Positions 13,639 through 21,463 of a stretch of 64,000 bases of DNA are shown here, one piece after another. How positions within the stretch are numbered: position 1 is the stretch's first letter; each line of letters begins with the position of its first letter. This DNA comes from Salinarimonas sp052380005 (GTDB lineage Bacteria > Pseudomonadota > Alphaproteobacteria > Rhizobiales > Beijerinckiaceae): NCBI GenBank assembly GCA_052380005.1, contig JBQTCJ010000006.1; one strand, given 5' to 3'. Both the position numbers and the translations under genes were made by a program. The notes under the pieces are model-generated. The model saw only the letters and a program-made list of their open reading frames with translations. It searched no databases and was not told the origin of the DNA.

Positions 13639-13722
13639 CGGGCTCTCTCGGTCTGCGCAGCGCGGACGGTGGCGGCGGTGCGGGCGGTGAAGGCGCGGCG
13701 ACGGGATGCCGCCGGGTGGGTG

Positions 13723-13941
13723 TCAGCGGCGCGAGCGGATCGCGGCCGCGAGGTTCTGGAAGGCGGGGAAGGCGCCGGCGCCGTCGAGCACGCGGGTGCA
13801 CGCCTCGCGCTCGTCGCGGATCAGCTTCTCGGCCATCGCGACGGCCCGGCTGTGGAAGGACTCCTGCGCGCCGGATCGGTCGCTAGGCCACAGCGCATCC
13901 ACGGCCAGGATCGCGCGCTCTCGGGTGGTGGGCTCGGGCAT
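13723..13941 (-). CDS. Hypothetical phage protein
   Basis: A 72-residue helical protein (RERAILAVDALWPSDRSG, then VAMAEKLIRDEREACTRVLD). The start and spacing fit the operon. No family is recognised; short phage proteins with the AEKLIRDEREAC pattern are common but unstudied. Confidence 0.48.
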   Translation of the reverse strand: MPEPTTRERAILAVDALWPSDRSGAQESFHSRAVAMAEKLIRDEREACTRVLDGAGAFPAFQNLAAAIRSRR

Positions 13942-13953
13942 GTGCGGATCCTC

Positions 13954-14310
13954 TCAGGCGGGCTCGAGCGCGCGGTCGTCGACCGGCGCGAGCAAGTTGC
14001 GGATGAGCGAGATGTCCGTGCGGACCGCGGGGCGGAAGTAGACCGCCACCCAACTCGGCTCGCCGACGAAGCCGCATGCAGTCGACACGGTGTCGTTCTC
14101 CAGTTCCTCGACCAGGATCATCGGGACGCACGCCGAACCGTCCTCGCGGTGGAGCACGACTTCGGAGAACCCGGTATCCGGATCGGCGTCGAAGAACTCG
14201 ACGTCGCGGACCGTGTAGACATCATCCTTGCGCGGGCGCGCCATCGCCTCCGGCCATCCCCAGGTCGGATGGTCCAGGATGCAGACCACGAGCTGACCGA
14301 TCCGGAACAT
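13954..14310 (-). CDS. Hypothetical SH3-like phage protein
   Basis: A 118-residue protein that looks like a small beta barrel: FRIGQLVVCI, DVYTVRDVEFF, FSEVVLHRED and VPMILVEEL are alternating strands, as in SH3-like DUF families of phages. It ends with a helical segment. The function is not known. Confidence 0.52.
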   Translation of the reverse strand: MFRIGQLVVCILDHPTWGWPEAMARPRKDDVYTVRDVEFFDADPDTGFSEVVLHREDGSACVPMILVEELENDTVSTACGFVGEPSWVAVYFRPAVRTDISLIRNLLAPVDDRALEPA

Positions 14311-14313
14311 CCC

Positions 14314-14526
14314 TCAGGCCTCCTCTCGTTCCCGCTCCCGGCGCTCGGCACGGTCCGCGGCGATCGTTGCGGTGATGGCGTCCCGCTCGGCGTAGAGCGG
14401 CACGCGGGAGGCGCGGGCCTCCGGGGACAGGTCGAGGTAGCGGCCGTGCTCCCGGCCGTGCGTCGCGCACAGGGCGGCCGTGTTCTCGGCGAGCGCAGAG
14501 CGGGGGGAGAGGCCGGGGGCGTGCAT
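14314..14526 (-). CDS. Hypothetical phage protein
   Basis: A 70-residue protein with a helical, very charged C-terminus (AITATIAADRAERREREREEA). The His/Cys residues near ALCATHGREHGRY might bind metal. No family is recognised. Confidence 0.42.
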   Translation of the reverse strand: MHAPGLSPRSALAENTAALCATHGREHGRYLDLSPEARASRVPLYAERDAITATIAADRAERREREREEA

Positions 14527-14529
14527 CGG

Positions 14530-14976
14530 TCAGGCCGCGCTCTGCATCTGGCCTTCCGCTTCGAGAGCGTCGGCGTGTTCGAGCCGGGCGCTAGCGGAGC
14601 GACGGAGTTGGCGGACGTTCCACGCGCGTTCAGAAGCCGTGAGGTGCTGGCGGAGCTTGTAGACCGGCTCCTCGCCTTTCATCCGCGGAACCGGGTAGCG
14701 GTCCTGAAGCCTCCCCGAGAACCGCGGTCCGAAGTCCAAGTCGTGCTGGACCGCCTCGTTCTCCTCTCCGTCCGGGTCGTGCCGGGCGCGGAGGAAAGCG
14801 CGGCTCATTTGCTTGTAGTGCTCCAGTGCCGCGTAATGGATGTTCGGGTCTTCGTCCCCATTCGAGAACAGTTCCCATACGCGGTAGGCGAGAGCGGAGT
14901 ACGTGACCTCCACCGCGTCGGCCATGCTCTCGTATTGCCGGGCCAGCTCGACCCTGATGCGCTGATGCGGGTTCAT
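14530..14976 (-). CDS. Hypothetical phage protein
   Basis: A 148-residue soluble, helical protein. The N-terminus (VELARQYESMADAVEVTYSALAY) and C-terminus (SASARLEHADALEAEGQ) are helical and the middle is polar. It overlaps the upstream gene by four bases, so it is the third gene of the leftward operon. Function unknown. Confidence 0.52.
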   Translation of the reverse strand: MNPHQRIRVELARQYESMADAVEVTYSALAYRVWELFSNGDEDPNIHYAALEHYKQMSRAFLRARHDPDGEENEAVQHDLDFGPRFSGRLQDRYPVPRMKGEEPVYKLRQHLTASERAWNVRQLRRSASARLEHADALEAEGQMQSAA

Positions 14977-15665
14977 GCCTCTGCCTCGACTTCCTGTAGA
15001 AATTCACGGACGCGCGGCGCAAGGCGGCGCACGTCTTCGCGCATGGGCGCGGTCATTTCGTTCAGCAGGAACAGCGCGGCATGATCGAGCACGCCCTCCC
15101 GCTCGAAATCCTTCAGCCGGCCCCACAGCCACAGGGCTTTCGGGTTCATCGGCTTGGGCTGGGGCTTCGCGGCGATCTCGCGCTTGAGCGCCGCGCGCGT
15201 CGGCTCTTCGCCTCGCTCGACGATTCGGTTGATGGTGCGCTGGATCACGCCGGGCTCGGCGCGCTCGGCGTCGCGCATCACGCGGGCCTCGTGGAGGTCC
15301 TTCGGTTGCAGGCCGACGTCCCGCGCGCTTGGCAACTTTTCCCCTTCGGAAAAATTAGGGTTGCCCGGCCTCGCCACCTCGCCGCCCTCTTGGGCGATGT
15401 CGTATTCCTCCGCGAGCCGCATCTCCGCGCGCGCCCGGATCGCCAGCGCGTGCGCCTGAGCGCGGTGCACGTCGGCGATGAGGCTGTCGTGCGCCTCCTT
15501 GGCCTTCATGATCCGGGCCGCGCTCTTCGCCGCGTCGTAGGCCATCCGGGCCATGTCGCGGGCTTCGAGCACTTCACCGCTGGTGCGGGCGCTCGCCAGC
15601 GCGGCGGTGGCGCGATCGATCAGCGTCGGGAGCGTGTCGTTCGGGGCGATGACGGGGACGTTCAT
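14973..15665 (-). CDS. Hypothetical phage early protein, helical
   Basis: A 230-residue protein, helical through residues 15-100 (ARMAYDAAKSAARIMKAKEAHDSLI and HALAIRARAEMRLAEEYDIA). It then has GLQPKDLHEARVMRDAERAEPGVIQRTINRIVERGEEPTRAALKREI, which is typical of phage and plasmid proteins with a ParB-like helical end and suggests DNA binding. Its start overlaps the Cro-like gene stop (ATGA). As the second gene of the leftward operon it is an early protein, perhaps for replication control. Confidence 0.55.
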   Translation of the reverse strand: MNVPVIAPNDTLPTLIDRATAALASARTSGEVLEARDMARMAYDAAKSAARIMKAKEAHDSLIADVHRAQAHALAIRARAEMRLAEEYDIAQEGGEVARPGNPNFSEGEKLPSARDVGLQPKDLHEARVMRDAERAEPGVIQRTINRIVERGEEPTRAALKREIAAKPQPKPMNPKALWLWGRLKDFEREGVLDHAALFLLNEMTAPMREDVRRLAPRVREFLQEVEAEA

Positions 15666-15895
15666 TCCGCCGCCTCCGCCCGGGGGAAGAAATCCGCGGG
15701 CTCGAGCTCGATGCCTCGCTCGCGGGCCGTGGTCAGGAGCTTCGCCTGATGGCGGGCGGGGATGACGCCTCCGGTGCCACCGCGAGCGACCGGGTAGGTC
15801 CAGCGGTAGACGCGGCTGACGTTCACCCCGAGCATGGAGGCGACGGCCTGGTGGCCGCCGCACTTCCCGATGATGGTTTGGGCTGGAGTCGTCAT
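15662..15895 (-). CDS. Cro-like helix-turn-helix regulator
   Basis: A 77-residue protein divergent from the CI-like repressor. Residues 7-35 form an HTH (IIGKCGGHQAVASMLGVNVSRVYRWTYP), close to the YdaS/Cro-type proteins that recognise the same operators as the repressor. The TAIPARHQAKLL-like segment (GVIPARHQAKLL) is typical of this group. I chose the ATG at 15895 because the upstream extension enters the operator region. As first gene of the leftward operon it is expected to favour lytic growth. Confidence 0.75.
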   Translation of the reverse strand: MTTPAQTIIGKCGGHQAVASMLGVNVSRVYRWTYPVARGGTGGVIPARHQAKLLTTARERGIELEPADFFPRAEAAE

Positions 15896-16000
15896 GGCTC
15901 GGACGATTGCGGAAAAAGCAACGTTGGTCAAGATGCCATCGCAACGATTTTTGCGAATTCGTCGATTGCGCCCGAGCCGCCGGTCGCAAGACTGCCTCGC
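15896..16000. promoter_or_regulatory. Divergent cro/cI control region with operator palindromes
   Basis: This 105-base interval carries the promoters of both early directions. It holds TTGC-N7-GCAA at 15907-15921 and TCGCAA-N6-TTGCGA at 15939-15956, plus extra TTGCG half-sites near 15965 and 15983. The TTGC-N7-GCAA form returns twice before the recombination operon (17099-17117, 17135-17149). The most likely binder is the CI-like protein, with the Cro-like protein competing. Confidence 0.68.
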
Positions 16001-16870
16001 ATGAGCGAGGGGAACGCAAACAGGCGGGCGCGCGAGTGGCTTAAGGCCAGCTTCGATCGTACCGGGAAAAAGCAGAGCGCCTTTGCCAAGGTGCTTGGGG
16101 TGAACCCGTCCGCTGTCACAAGGATGTTGAGTGGCGAGCGGCTCATCACTCTTCAAGAACTTGCCGTGGCGTTCCGCTTTTTTAATGAGCCGGAAGAAGG
16201 GTTAAGGCTACTATTCGACTTGAGCGACCCCTTGCGCACTCATTACGATCTTGAGAGATCTCTTGCCGCGACACGGCAGAAGCTGGCCTCGGATGATGTA
16301 ACACGAGTGCGAGCCGAGGAATACGATCGCGAGCACATCCCAACCGAGCCCAAAGATCTTGCGATTGCCGAGGGCAACGGCGCGACGTTCGACATAGGCC
16401 CCGGCACCGTCCCTGAAATTGATCTACGCGCCGGCTTAGGTGGAGGCGGCCAAGCGCTTGAAGCCTTCCTCCCAACAGGGCCAGGCGATCACATGAACGC
16501 CGACGCCGTACGTGGGCTCTGGCAGCTGCCGGCGCACATGATCAGCCGTCTAGCCGTGCCGTCTCGCGCAATTCGATGCTTCGCCGTGCAAGGCGACTCG
16601 ATGCTGCCTACGCTTGATGAAGGCGACGTCGTCTTCATCGATGTGACGCACAAGCATCCGTCGCCGCCTGGCATTTACGCGCTCGACGATGGGTTCGGAG
16701 GCGTCATCGTGAAGCGCCTTGAGGTGTCCACTCGCCCAGGTGAAGAGCCGGCGATGGTAAAGGTGACTGCCGACAATCCGCGCTACGGGACGAAAGTTGA
16801 GCCGCTCGAGGGTCAGCGAATCGTCGGGCGCTACATCGGCCTGTTCACGACGCGGAACCGGCTGGACTGA
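16001..16870 (+). CDS. CI-like phage repressor with S24 (LexA-type) peptidase
   Basis: A 289-residue repressor. Residues 8-50 are an HTH (KQSAFAKVLGVNPSAVTRMLSGERLITLQEL). The C-terminal half is a LexA/S24 peptidase with catalytic Ser200 (VQGDSMLP) and Lys238 (VIVKRLE), so RecA-stimulated self-cleavage after DNA damage is expected. The likely cleavage site is an Ala-Gly pair before it, for example RAGLGG. The gene has visibly less G+C than its neighbours. A hairpin terminator lies directly after its stop. It should hold the prophage silent through the palindromes in the intervals on either side of it. Confidence 0.85.
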   Translation: MSEGNANRRAREWLKASFDRTGKKQSAFAKVLGVNPSAVTRMLSGERLITLQELAVAFRFFNEPEEGLRLLFDLSDPLRTHYDLERSLAATRQKLASDDVTRVRAEEYDREHIPTEPKDLAIAEGNGATFDIGPGTVPEIDLRAGLGGGGQALEAFLPTGPGDHMNADAVRGLWQLPAHMISRLAVPSRAIRCFAVQGDSMLPTLDEGDVVFIDVTHKHPSPPGIYALDDGFGGVIVKRLEVSTRPGEEPAMVKVTADNPRYGTKVEPLEGQRIVGRYIGLFTTRNRLD

Positions 16871-16900
16871 GGCCGCGCCTCAGCGCGCGGCCCTCTCTTC
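16871..16900 (+). terminator. Putative hairpin terminator after cI
   Basis: GGCCGCGC at 16871-16878 pairs with GCGCGGCC at 16885-16892 over a 6-base loop, followed by the pyrimidine-rich CTCTCTTC. It begins right after the repressor stop codon. The T-tract is weak. Confidence 0.5.
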
Positions 16901-17098
16901 AACGTTCGCGCCTGCTCGCGTAATCACAGACCTCAAACGTATCAGGACTATCTCGACCTATAGGAGCGTCGAGGAGGGGGAAAGGCTTGTCGCCTTCCCC
17001 CTCGGCTCTGTCGAGACCGATAAGGGTCAGTGGTTACGCGCGAGGCTAGTCAAGCCCCCGGCCCCGCGTCAAGCCCGCAATCTTGCGATTTCCAGAAA

Positions 17099-17117
17099 TT
17101 TTGCGCTCTGAGCAAAA
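17099..17117. promoter_or_regulatory. Operator-like palindrome TTTTGC-N7-GCAAAA
   Basis: A perfect inverted repeat with 6-bp arms and 7-bp spacer. It shares the TTGC-N7-GCAA core with 15907-15921 in the cI/cro interval and with 17135-17149. The centre lies 34 bp from that of the next site, about three helical turns, so two repressor dimers could bind side by side. Confidence 0.62.
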
Positions 17118-17134
17118 AGCGGCTTGACCACGCT

Positions 17135-17149
17135 TTGCGCTTATAGCAA
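17135..17149. promoter_or_regulatory. Operator-like palindrome TTGC-N7-GCAA
   Basis: Third copy of the TTGC-N7-GCAA palindrome, with the A+T-rich spacer GCTTATA. It lies about 50 bp before the first gene of the recombination operon, where a bound repressor would block transcription. Confidence 0.58.
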
Positions 17150-17199
17150 CATCTCCCTCGTCACCGCCCCGGCCGCCTGGCCAGACGAGGAGCCCGAAG

Positions 17200-17508
17200 A
17201 TGCCCGAGACCCTTCCCGAGACCGTCACGCTCACGCTGACCCGCGCGCAGCTCGCCGCCGTCCGTGGCGCGTTGGATCACCTCGTCGCGACGTGCCGAGA
17301 CCAAGCCGCGAAGTGCGAGGCGGAGGCCGATGCGGTCGAGATCGTCGTGCCCGACCCGCAGGAGGCGGAGGCCCGCACCGCGGCCGCTCGCATCGACTGC
17401 GAGATCAGCGCCGCCCGCTGGACCCGCCTCGCCGATGAGGCCGCGTCCGCCCTCGCCGTGGTCGAGGCCGCCGCCGAGCGCGTGATCCTCGACACGCACG
17501 CTGCCTGA
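17200..17508 (+). CDS. Hypothetical phage protein, helical
   Basis: A 102-residue protein and the first gene of the rightward operon. After a short beta start (TVTLTLTRAQLAAVRGALDHL) the rest is Ala/Glu-rich helix and probably coiled coil. No family is recognised. Confidence 0.5.
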   Translation: MPETLPETVTLTLTRAQLAAVRGALDHLVATCRDQAAKCEAEADAVEIVVPDPQEAEARTAAARIDCEISAARWTRLADEAASALAVVEAAAERVILDTHAA

Positions 17509-17560
17509 GACGCCCCCGCCGGGCGTCCGCGCCCGGCTCCTTCCCGAGAGGAGCGCCACC

Positions 17561-17797
17561 ATGCCCCGCCTCACCCTCACCAACGTGACGCTCGGCGACG
17601 GCCGCGGGCCGGCCCTTCGCGCCGTCGAGGCCACGGTCTCCGCCGGCCGGGTCTGCGCGATCGCGATCTCCCGCGAGCACTTCCACTGCGGGACCGTCGT
17701 CGGCTTTCACCAGCTCGACCCCCATTCCTCCCCCCGCCTGTACGCCTGCATCGCCGCTGCGGTGATGCGGGAGGCTGGCGACCGCATCGGAGCGTGA
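17561..17797 (+). CDS. Hypothetical phage protein
   Basis: A 78-residue protein with a GAGAGGAG ribosome-binding sequence before its ATG. Beta-rich start (RLTLTNVTLGDG) and a SPRLYACIAAAVMREAG helix at the end. No family is recognised. Its stop overlaps a GTG that could start the next gene. Confidence 0.5.
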   Translation: MPRLTLTNVTLGDGRGPALRAVEATVSAGRVCAIAISREHFHCGTVVGFHQLDPHSSPRLYACIAAAVMREAGDRIGA

Positions 17798-17799
17798 TC

Positions 17800-18282
17800 A
17801 TGCGAACCGAGACCATCATCAACGGCCCCTTCCGCGCTGATGCCGCGGCCGTCCAGAGCCAGCCCATCAGCGGCGTCGTGCGGCTCAACAAGCGGGGCAG
17901 CGCTTTCAGCACCGGCCTGAGCATCTACCTCGCGAGCTTCGCCGCCGCTCGGGACGTCGCCAGCGGCATCAACGCCGCGCTGGACGCCCACGAGAAGCCG
18001 CCGACGACGCCCTACGAAGTCGAGGTGGACCTGCACGAAGACGTCGCCCCGGACCTGTTCAAGCCCGGCGAGACGCTGCGCATCGGGTGGGAGTGGGGCA
18101 CCGAGGGCGACGTGTCGGTCGTCTTCGTCCGTGCCTACGACGCGGGCGGCGCGCCGATCGTGCTCACGTCCGGGATCGAGTCCCGGATCCTCGCGAGCGA
18201 CTTCGTCCAGCGCGCGCTCGACGACGCGCGCGTAGAGGCTGCGGTCGCCGAGCGCGAGCGCGCCATGGCCGCTGCGGAGTGA
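17800..18282 (+). CDS. Hypothetical phage protein
   Basis: A 160-residue protein. Residues 25-70 are a helix-rich unit and the middle is a beta domain (EVEVDLHEDVAPDLFKPGE, DVSVVFVRAYDAGGAPIVL); it ends in a charged Ala/Glu helix. A GTG start at 17794, overlapping the previous stop, is equally possible and would add two residues. Function unknown. Confidence 0.5.
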   Translation: MRTETIINGPFRADAAAVQSQPISGVVRLNKRGSAFSTGLSIYLASFAAARDVASGINAALDAHEKPPTTPYEVEVDLHEDVAPDLFKPGETLRIGWEWGTEGDVSVVFVRAYDAGGAPIVLTSGIESRILASDFVQRALDDARVEAAVAERERAMAAAE

Positions 18283-18287
18283 CGCCG

Positions 18288-18746
18288 ATGATCTGCACCT
18301 ACTGCGGCACGGATACCGTCACCTGGCGCGGCCCGTGGTCGAACCTGACGCACACCGAATGCGAGCGGTGCGGCCGGCAGAACTGCCAGGAGATCGCGAC
18401 CGAGGGCGAGCCGGATGCGGACGATGGTGACGACGCGCATGCCGACACCGGCGACGTGCTCGGCATGGCCGGCCTCGTCGCCTTCACCGCGAGCGCGGTC
18501 GTGCTGGCGTCGGTGCTCCCGGCGGACGCGGCGACGGCCGCCTCGAGCGCGCCCGGCGCCTGGTTCCTCGACCTCACCGGAGCCGCCGTCCAGGTCGCCG
18601 CGGGCGCGCTCGCCATCGGCGCGGGCGTCGGCGGTCTCGCCTACCTCGGTCAGCGCGTGATCGCGTGGCTGGAGTCGGACGGGAGCGACGACGTCGAGCT
18701 CGACTACCGGGACGCCGAGAGCCGCGGGGGACGGGCCGATGGGTGA
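18288..18746 (+). CDS. Zinc-ribbon membrane protein of unknown function
   Basis: A 152-residue protein. The N-terminus has a zinc ribbon (CTYCG near residue 3 and CERCGRQNC near 25). Residues about 60-85 and 99-125 are two membrane segments (LVAFTASAVVLASVLPA; VQVAAGALAIGAGVGGLAYLG), with an acidic tail. A small zinc-ribbon membrane protein in an early operon could act in superinfection exclusion or host membrane modification, but nothing in the sequence proves this. It overlaps the next gene by eight bases. Confidence 0.5.
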   Translation: MICTYCGTDTVTWRGPWSNLTHTECERCGRQNCQEIATEGEPDADDGDDAHADTGDVLGMAGLVAFTASAVVLASVLPADAATAASSAPGAWFLDLTGAAVQVAAGALAIGAGVGGLAYLGQRVIAWLESDGSDDVELDYRDAESRGGRADG

Positions 18747-18936
18747 CCGCGAAGACTTCACCCCGCTGGGCTCGGTCGCCCTGCGCATCGTCGCCGGCCT
18801 GCGCCGGACCCTCGACGAGACCGTGCGCGACCTCAACGCCGAGCGCGCCGCCCACGACGCCACCACGACCACCCTCGCCCGGCGGGAAGCGGAGATCCGC
18901 GAGCGCGCCGGGGAACGGAAGGACGCCGCGGAATGA
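18739..18936 (+). CDS. Small coiled-coil phage protein
   Basis: A 65-residue protein, almost entirely helical (LRIVAGLRRTLDETVRDLNAERAAHDA). It overlaps both neighbours (four bases downstream). No family is recognised. Confidence 0.48.
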   Translation: MGDREDFTPLGSVALRIVAGLRRTLDETVRDLNAERAAHDATTTTLARREAEIRERAGERKDAAE

Positions 18937-19403
18937 GCGACGCCGCCACCGATTTCGACCTCGACGCCCTGCACGACCTCGCGCGCGCCGGCCACGCCGA
19001 GCACAGAGCCCGCCAGCGCTACGACGGCGCCGATCTCACGGAAGAGGATCGCGCCGAGATGGTCGCGCAGATCGCCGAGCAGCGCGGGCAGCACCTCACG
19101 CCGCTGATGGGCGCGTACTCTCTCTGGCTCGTCTACTGGCCCAGCGCGCGACGCATCGTGCCCGTCGTCTACGCGAAGAAGCGCAAGCAGATCCTCACGG
19201 TCCTGCCGCGCACGAACAGACACCTCCGGGATCTCGCGGCCGAAGCCGGCGCCGCGGCGGACGCGGTGATCGATGCCGAGACCGCGACGTGCGCCGGGAT
19301 CGTCTCGCGCTTCTCGGAAGACGAAGACGACGGGTTCGCCCGCGCCGCCGCGATGATCCGGGCGCGCCTGCGGAGTCCCGCCACCACCACCCCCGCGGCC
19401 TGA
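18933..19403 (+). CDS. Hypothetical phage protein
   Basis: A 156-residue protein. Residues 45-95 look like a mixed domain with SLWLVYWPSARRIVPVVYAKKRKQIL, and the rest is helical. The start overlaps the preceding stop (ATGA). Function unknown. Confidence 0.5.
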   Translation: MSDAATDFDLDALHDLARAGHAEHRARQRYDGADLTEEDRAEMVAQIAEQRGQHLTPLMGAYSLWLVYWPSARRIVPVVYAKKRKQILTVLPRTNRHLRDLAAEAGAAADAVIDAETATCAGIVSRFSEDEDDGFARAAAMIRARLRSPATTTPAA

Positions 19404-19422
19404 GCCGCCAGACGAGAGGACC

Positions 19423-20499
19423 ATGATCATGAACGCCCCTGTGAACCCGCGCGCCGTTGCCGGCGACAACTCGACCCGCTTCCTCGACATGGTCGAGGCG
19501 GACCCCGCCGTGGTGTTCCGCGAGACGGAGGTCTTCCCCGGTCTCGTCGCCGAGCTGGAGGCGGAGATCGCCGCCGGCGCGGTGGACCTCGCCACCGACA
19601 AGGGCCGGAAGGCCATCGCCAGCCGCGCTGCGCGCATCGCCCGGTACAAGGTCGCGATCGACAAGGCCGGCAAGGATCTTGGCGAGGATCACCGGAAGGC
19701 GATCAACGCCGTGAACACCGTCCGGCGCGAGGTGTGGGATTCGCTCGAGGCGATGCAGCATCGCGTCCGCGCCCCTCTGACCGAGTGGGAGGAGGCCGAG
19801 AAGGCGCGACAGGCGCGGATCGATGCCGTGATCTCCGATCTCGCGCGGGCCGCCGTCGTTCCGGTCGGCGCCACGGTCGCGGACGTCGAGGCGACGATCG
19901 CCCGCGTCGCCGCCATCGAGATCGATCCGGGCGAGTTCGGCGTCAACGCGCCCCTCGCGCGGGCCGAGAAGGAGCGCGCCCTCGACGCGCTGCGCGACGG
20001 CAAGGCACGGCTCGAGCGCGAGGCGGCCGAGCGTGCGGAACTGGATCGGCTGCGCGCAGAACAGGCCGAGCGCGAGCGGCGGGAGGCCGAAGAGCGCGCG
20101 GCGCGTGAGGCGGCAGAGCGCGAGGCCCGCGCCGCGGAGGAAGCCCGCCGCCGCGAGGAAGAGGCTGCGCGGCTCGCCGCCGACCGTGCCGCCGCGGAAG
20201 AGCGCCGGAAGGCCGAGGAGGCCGCGGCCGCCGAGCGCCGCGCGCACGAAGAAGCCCTCGCCGCCGAGCGTGCGGAGCGCCAGCGCCTGGAGCGCGAGGC
20301 CGAGGCCAAGGCGGAAGCCGAGCGCAAGGCCGCGGCCGACGAAGCCGCGCGTCAGGCGGACCGCGAGCATCGCGGGCGCGTCATGGGCGCTGCCAAGGAG
20401 GCGATCATGTCGACCGGTGGCGTCGACGAGGACGCGGCGCGGAAGATCGTGCTCGCCATCGCCGCGGGCTCCGTCCCGCACGTCGTCATCCGGTTCTGA
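19423..20499 (+). CDS. Long coiled-coil phage protein upstream of RecE/RecT
   Basis: A 358-residue protein. Residues 30-110 form a helical N-terminal domain (AIASRAARIARYKVAIDKAGKDLGEDHRKAINAV). Residues about 190-315 are an uninterrupted Glu/Arg/Ala coiled coil similar in composition to TolA, and the C-terminus (GAAKEAIMSTGGVDEDAARKIVLAI) is a small globular unit. Proteins of this type often precede the exonuclease and annealase genes of phages, and may hold the recombination proteins together, but this is inference. An ATG six bases later is an alternative start. Confidence 0.58.
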   Translation: MIMNAPVNPRAVAGDNSTRFLDMVEADPAVVFRETEVFPGLVAELEAEIAAGAVDLATDKGRKAIASRAARIARYKVAIDKAGKDLGEDHRKAINAVNTVRREVWDSLEAMQHRVRAPLTEWEEAEKARQARIDAVISDLARAAVVPVGATVADVEATIARVAAIEIDPGEFGVNAPLARAEKERALDALRDGKARLEREAAERAELDRLRAEQAERERREAEERAAREAAEREARAAEEARRREEEAARLAADRAAAEERRKAEEAAAAERRAHEEALAAERAERQRLEREAEAKAEAERKAAADEAARQADREHRGRVMGAAKEAIMSTGGVDEDAARKIVLAIAAGSVPHVVIRF

Positions 20500-20510
20500 G
20501 GGGGACCGCC

Positions 20511-21461
20511 ATGAATGCTCCCCTCGCCCATCCGCTCTCCGGCGCGCGCATCCTCGCCGCCGGGGAGGTCATCACCGAGCCCGGCGTCTACGGTTCCGTC
20601 CCGATGGAGCGCTACCACGGCGCGGACCTCTGCGACGGCCCGTCGGTGTCGAGCTCCGGCCTGCGGACGCTCTTCTCGCAGAGCCCGGCGCACTACTTCG
20701 CCACGTCGCCCCTCAACCCGAACCGCGTCGAGCGCACCGAGACGCAGGCGTTCTCGCTCGGCCGCGCCGCGCATCACCTGCTTCTCGGGGAGGCGGACTT
20801 CGCCCGGCACTTCGCCGTCCGTCCCGACGAGTGGAAGGACTGGCGCACGAACGCCGCGAAGGCGTGGCGCGACGAGCAGGAAGCCGCCGGGCTCACCGTC
20901 CTGAAGCCGGACGATCTCGACGCCATCCGCGGCATGGCCGCCTCGCTCGCCGCGAACCCGCTCGTCGCCGCCGGCATCCTCAACGGCGCGATCGAGCAGA
21001 GCATCGTGTGGAAGGACGCCGGGACGGGCCTGTGGCTGAAGGTGCGGCCAGACGCCATCCCCGGCGACGGGAACGACGTGGCGGACCTGAAGACCACGAC
21101 GAGCGTCGCCTACGACGCGCTCGCGAAGACGGTCGCCGAGTACGGGTACGCCATGCAAGGCGCCCTCATCCGGGAGGGCTTCCGCCAGGTGCTCGGCCGC
21201 GACCTCGAGACCTTCTCGCTCGTCTTCGTCGAGAAGACCGCGCCGTGGTGCTGCCGGATCGTGACCCTGAAGACGGAGGACCTGGACCTCGGCGCCGACG
21301 CGATCCGGGTGGCGCTGCGCGTCTTCGCCCGCTGCCTCGAGCGGGGAGAGTGGCCCGGGCCCGGCGGGACGCAGGGCGACGCCGAGTTCCTCGAGATCCC
21401 CGAATGGGCGCGCAACCGCGTCCGGATGCAGATCGAAGCCCTCAAGATGGAGGCCGCCTGA
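20511..21461 (+). CDS. RecE-like PD-(D/E)XK exonuclease (DUF3799 type)
   Basis: A 316-residue nuclease of the PDDEXK_1/DUF3799 group. The N-terminal part has the family signature YHGADLCDGPSVSSSGLRTLF, then LGRAAHHLLLGE. The catalytic core is VRPDAI (Asp near residue 183) followed by VADLKTTTS (Asp near 194, Lys near 196) and YAMQGALIREG. It resects double-strand ends 5' to 3' and hands the strand to the annealase encoded next, two bases downstream. This is the RecE/RecT arrangement. Confidence 0.82.
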   Translation: MNAPLAHPLSGARILAAGEVITEPGVYGSVPMERYHGADLCDGPSVSSSGLRTLFSQSPAHYFATSPLNPNRVERTETQAFSLGRAAHHLLLGEADFARHFAVRPDEWKDWRTNAAKAWRDEQEAAGLTVLKPDDLDAIRGMAASLAANPLVAAGILNGAIEQSIVWKDAGTGLWLKVRPDAIPGDGNDVADLKTTTSVAYDALAKTVAEYGYAMQGALIREGFRQVLGRDLETFSLVFVEKTAPWCCRIVTLKTEDLDLGADAIRVALRVFARCLERGEWPGPGGTQGDAEFLEIPEWARNRVRMQIEALKMEAA

Positions 21462-21463
21462 TC

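Larger units (their letters stand above)
16893..17199 (+). promoter_or_regulatory. Control region of the rightward recombination operon
   Basis: I see no convincing gene here. The region is less G+C-rich than the surroundings and ends just before the first gene of the operon. It contains two TTGC-N7-GCAA palindromes (listed separately) and extra TTGCG half-sites near 17083. A promoter is expected here but I could not define -35 and -10 boxes with confidence. Repression by the CI-like protein is the simplest reading. Confidence 0.5.

Noticed and set aside
17046..17234. Small minus-strand frame before the recombination operon
   Set aside because: It lies over the operator palindromes and has no ribosome-binding site or recognisable pattern.
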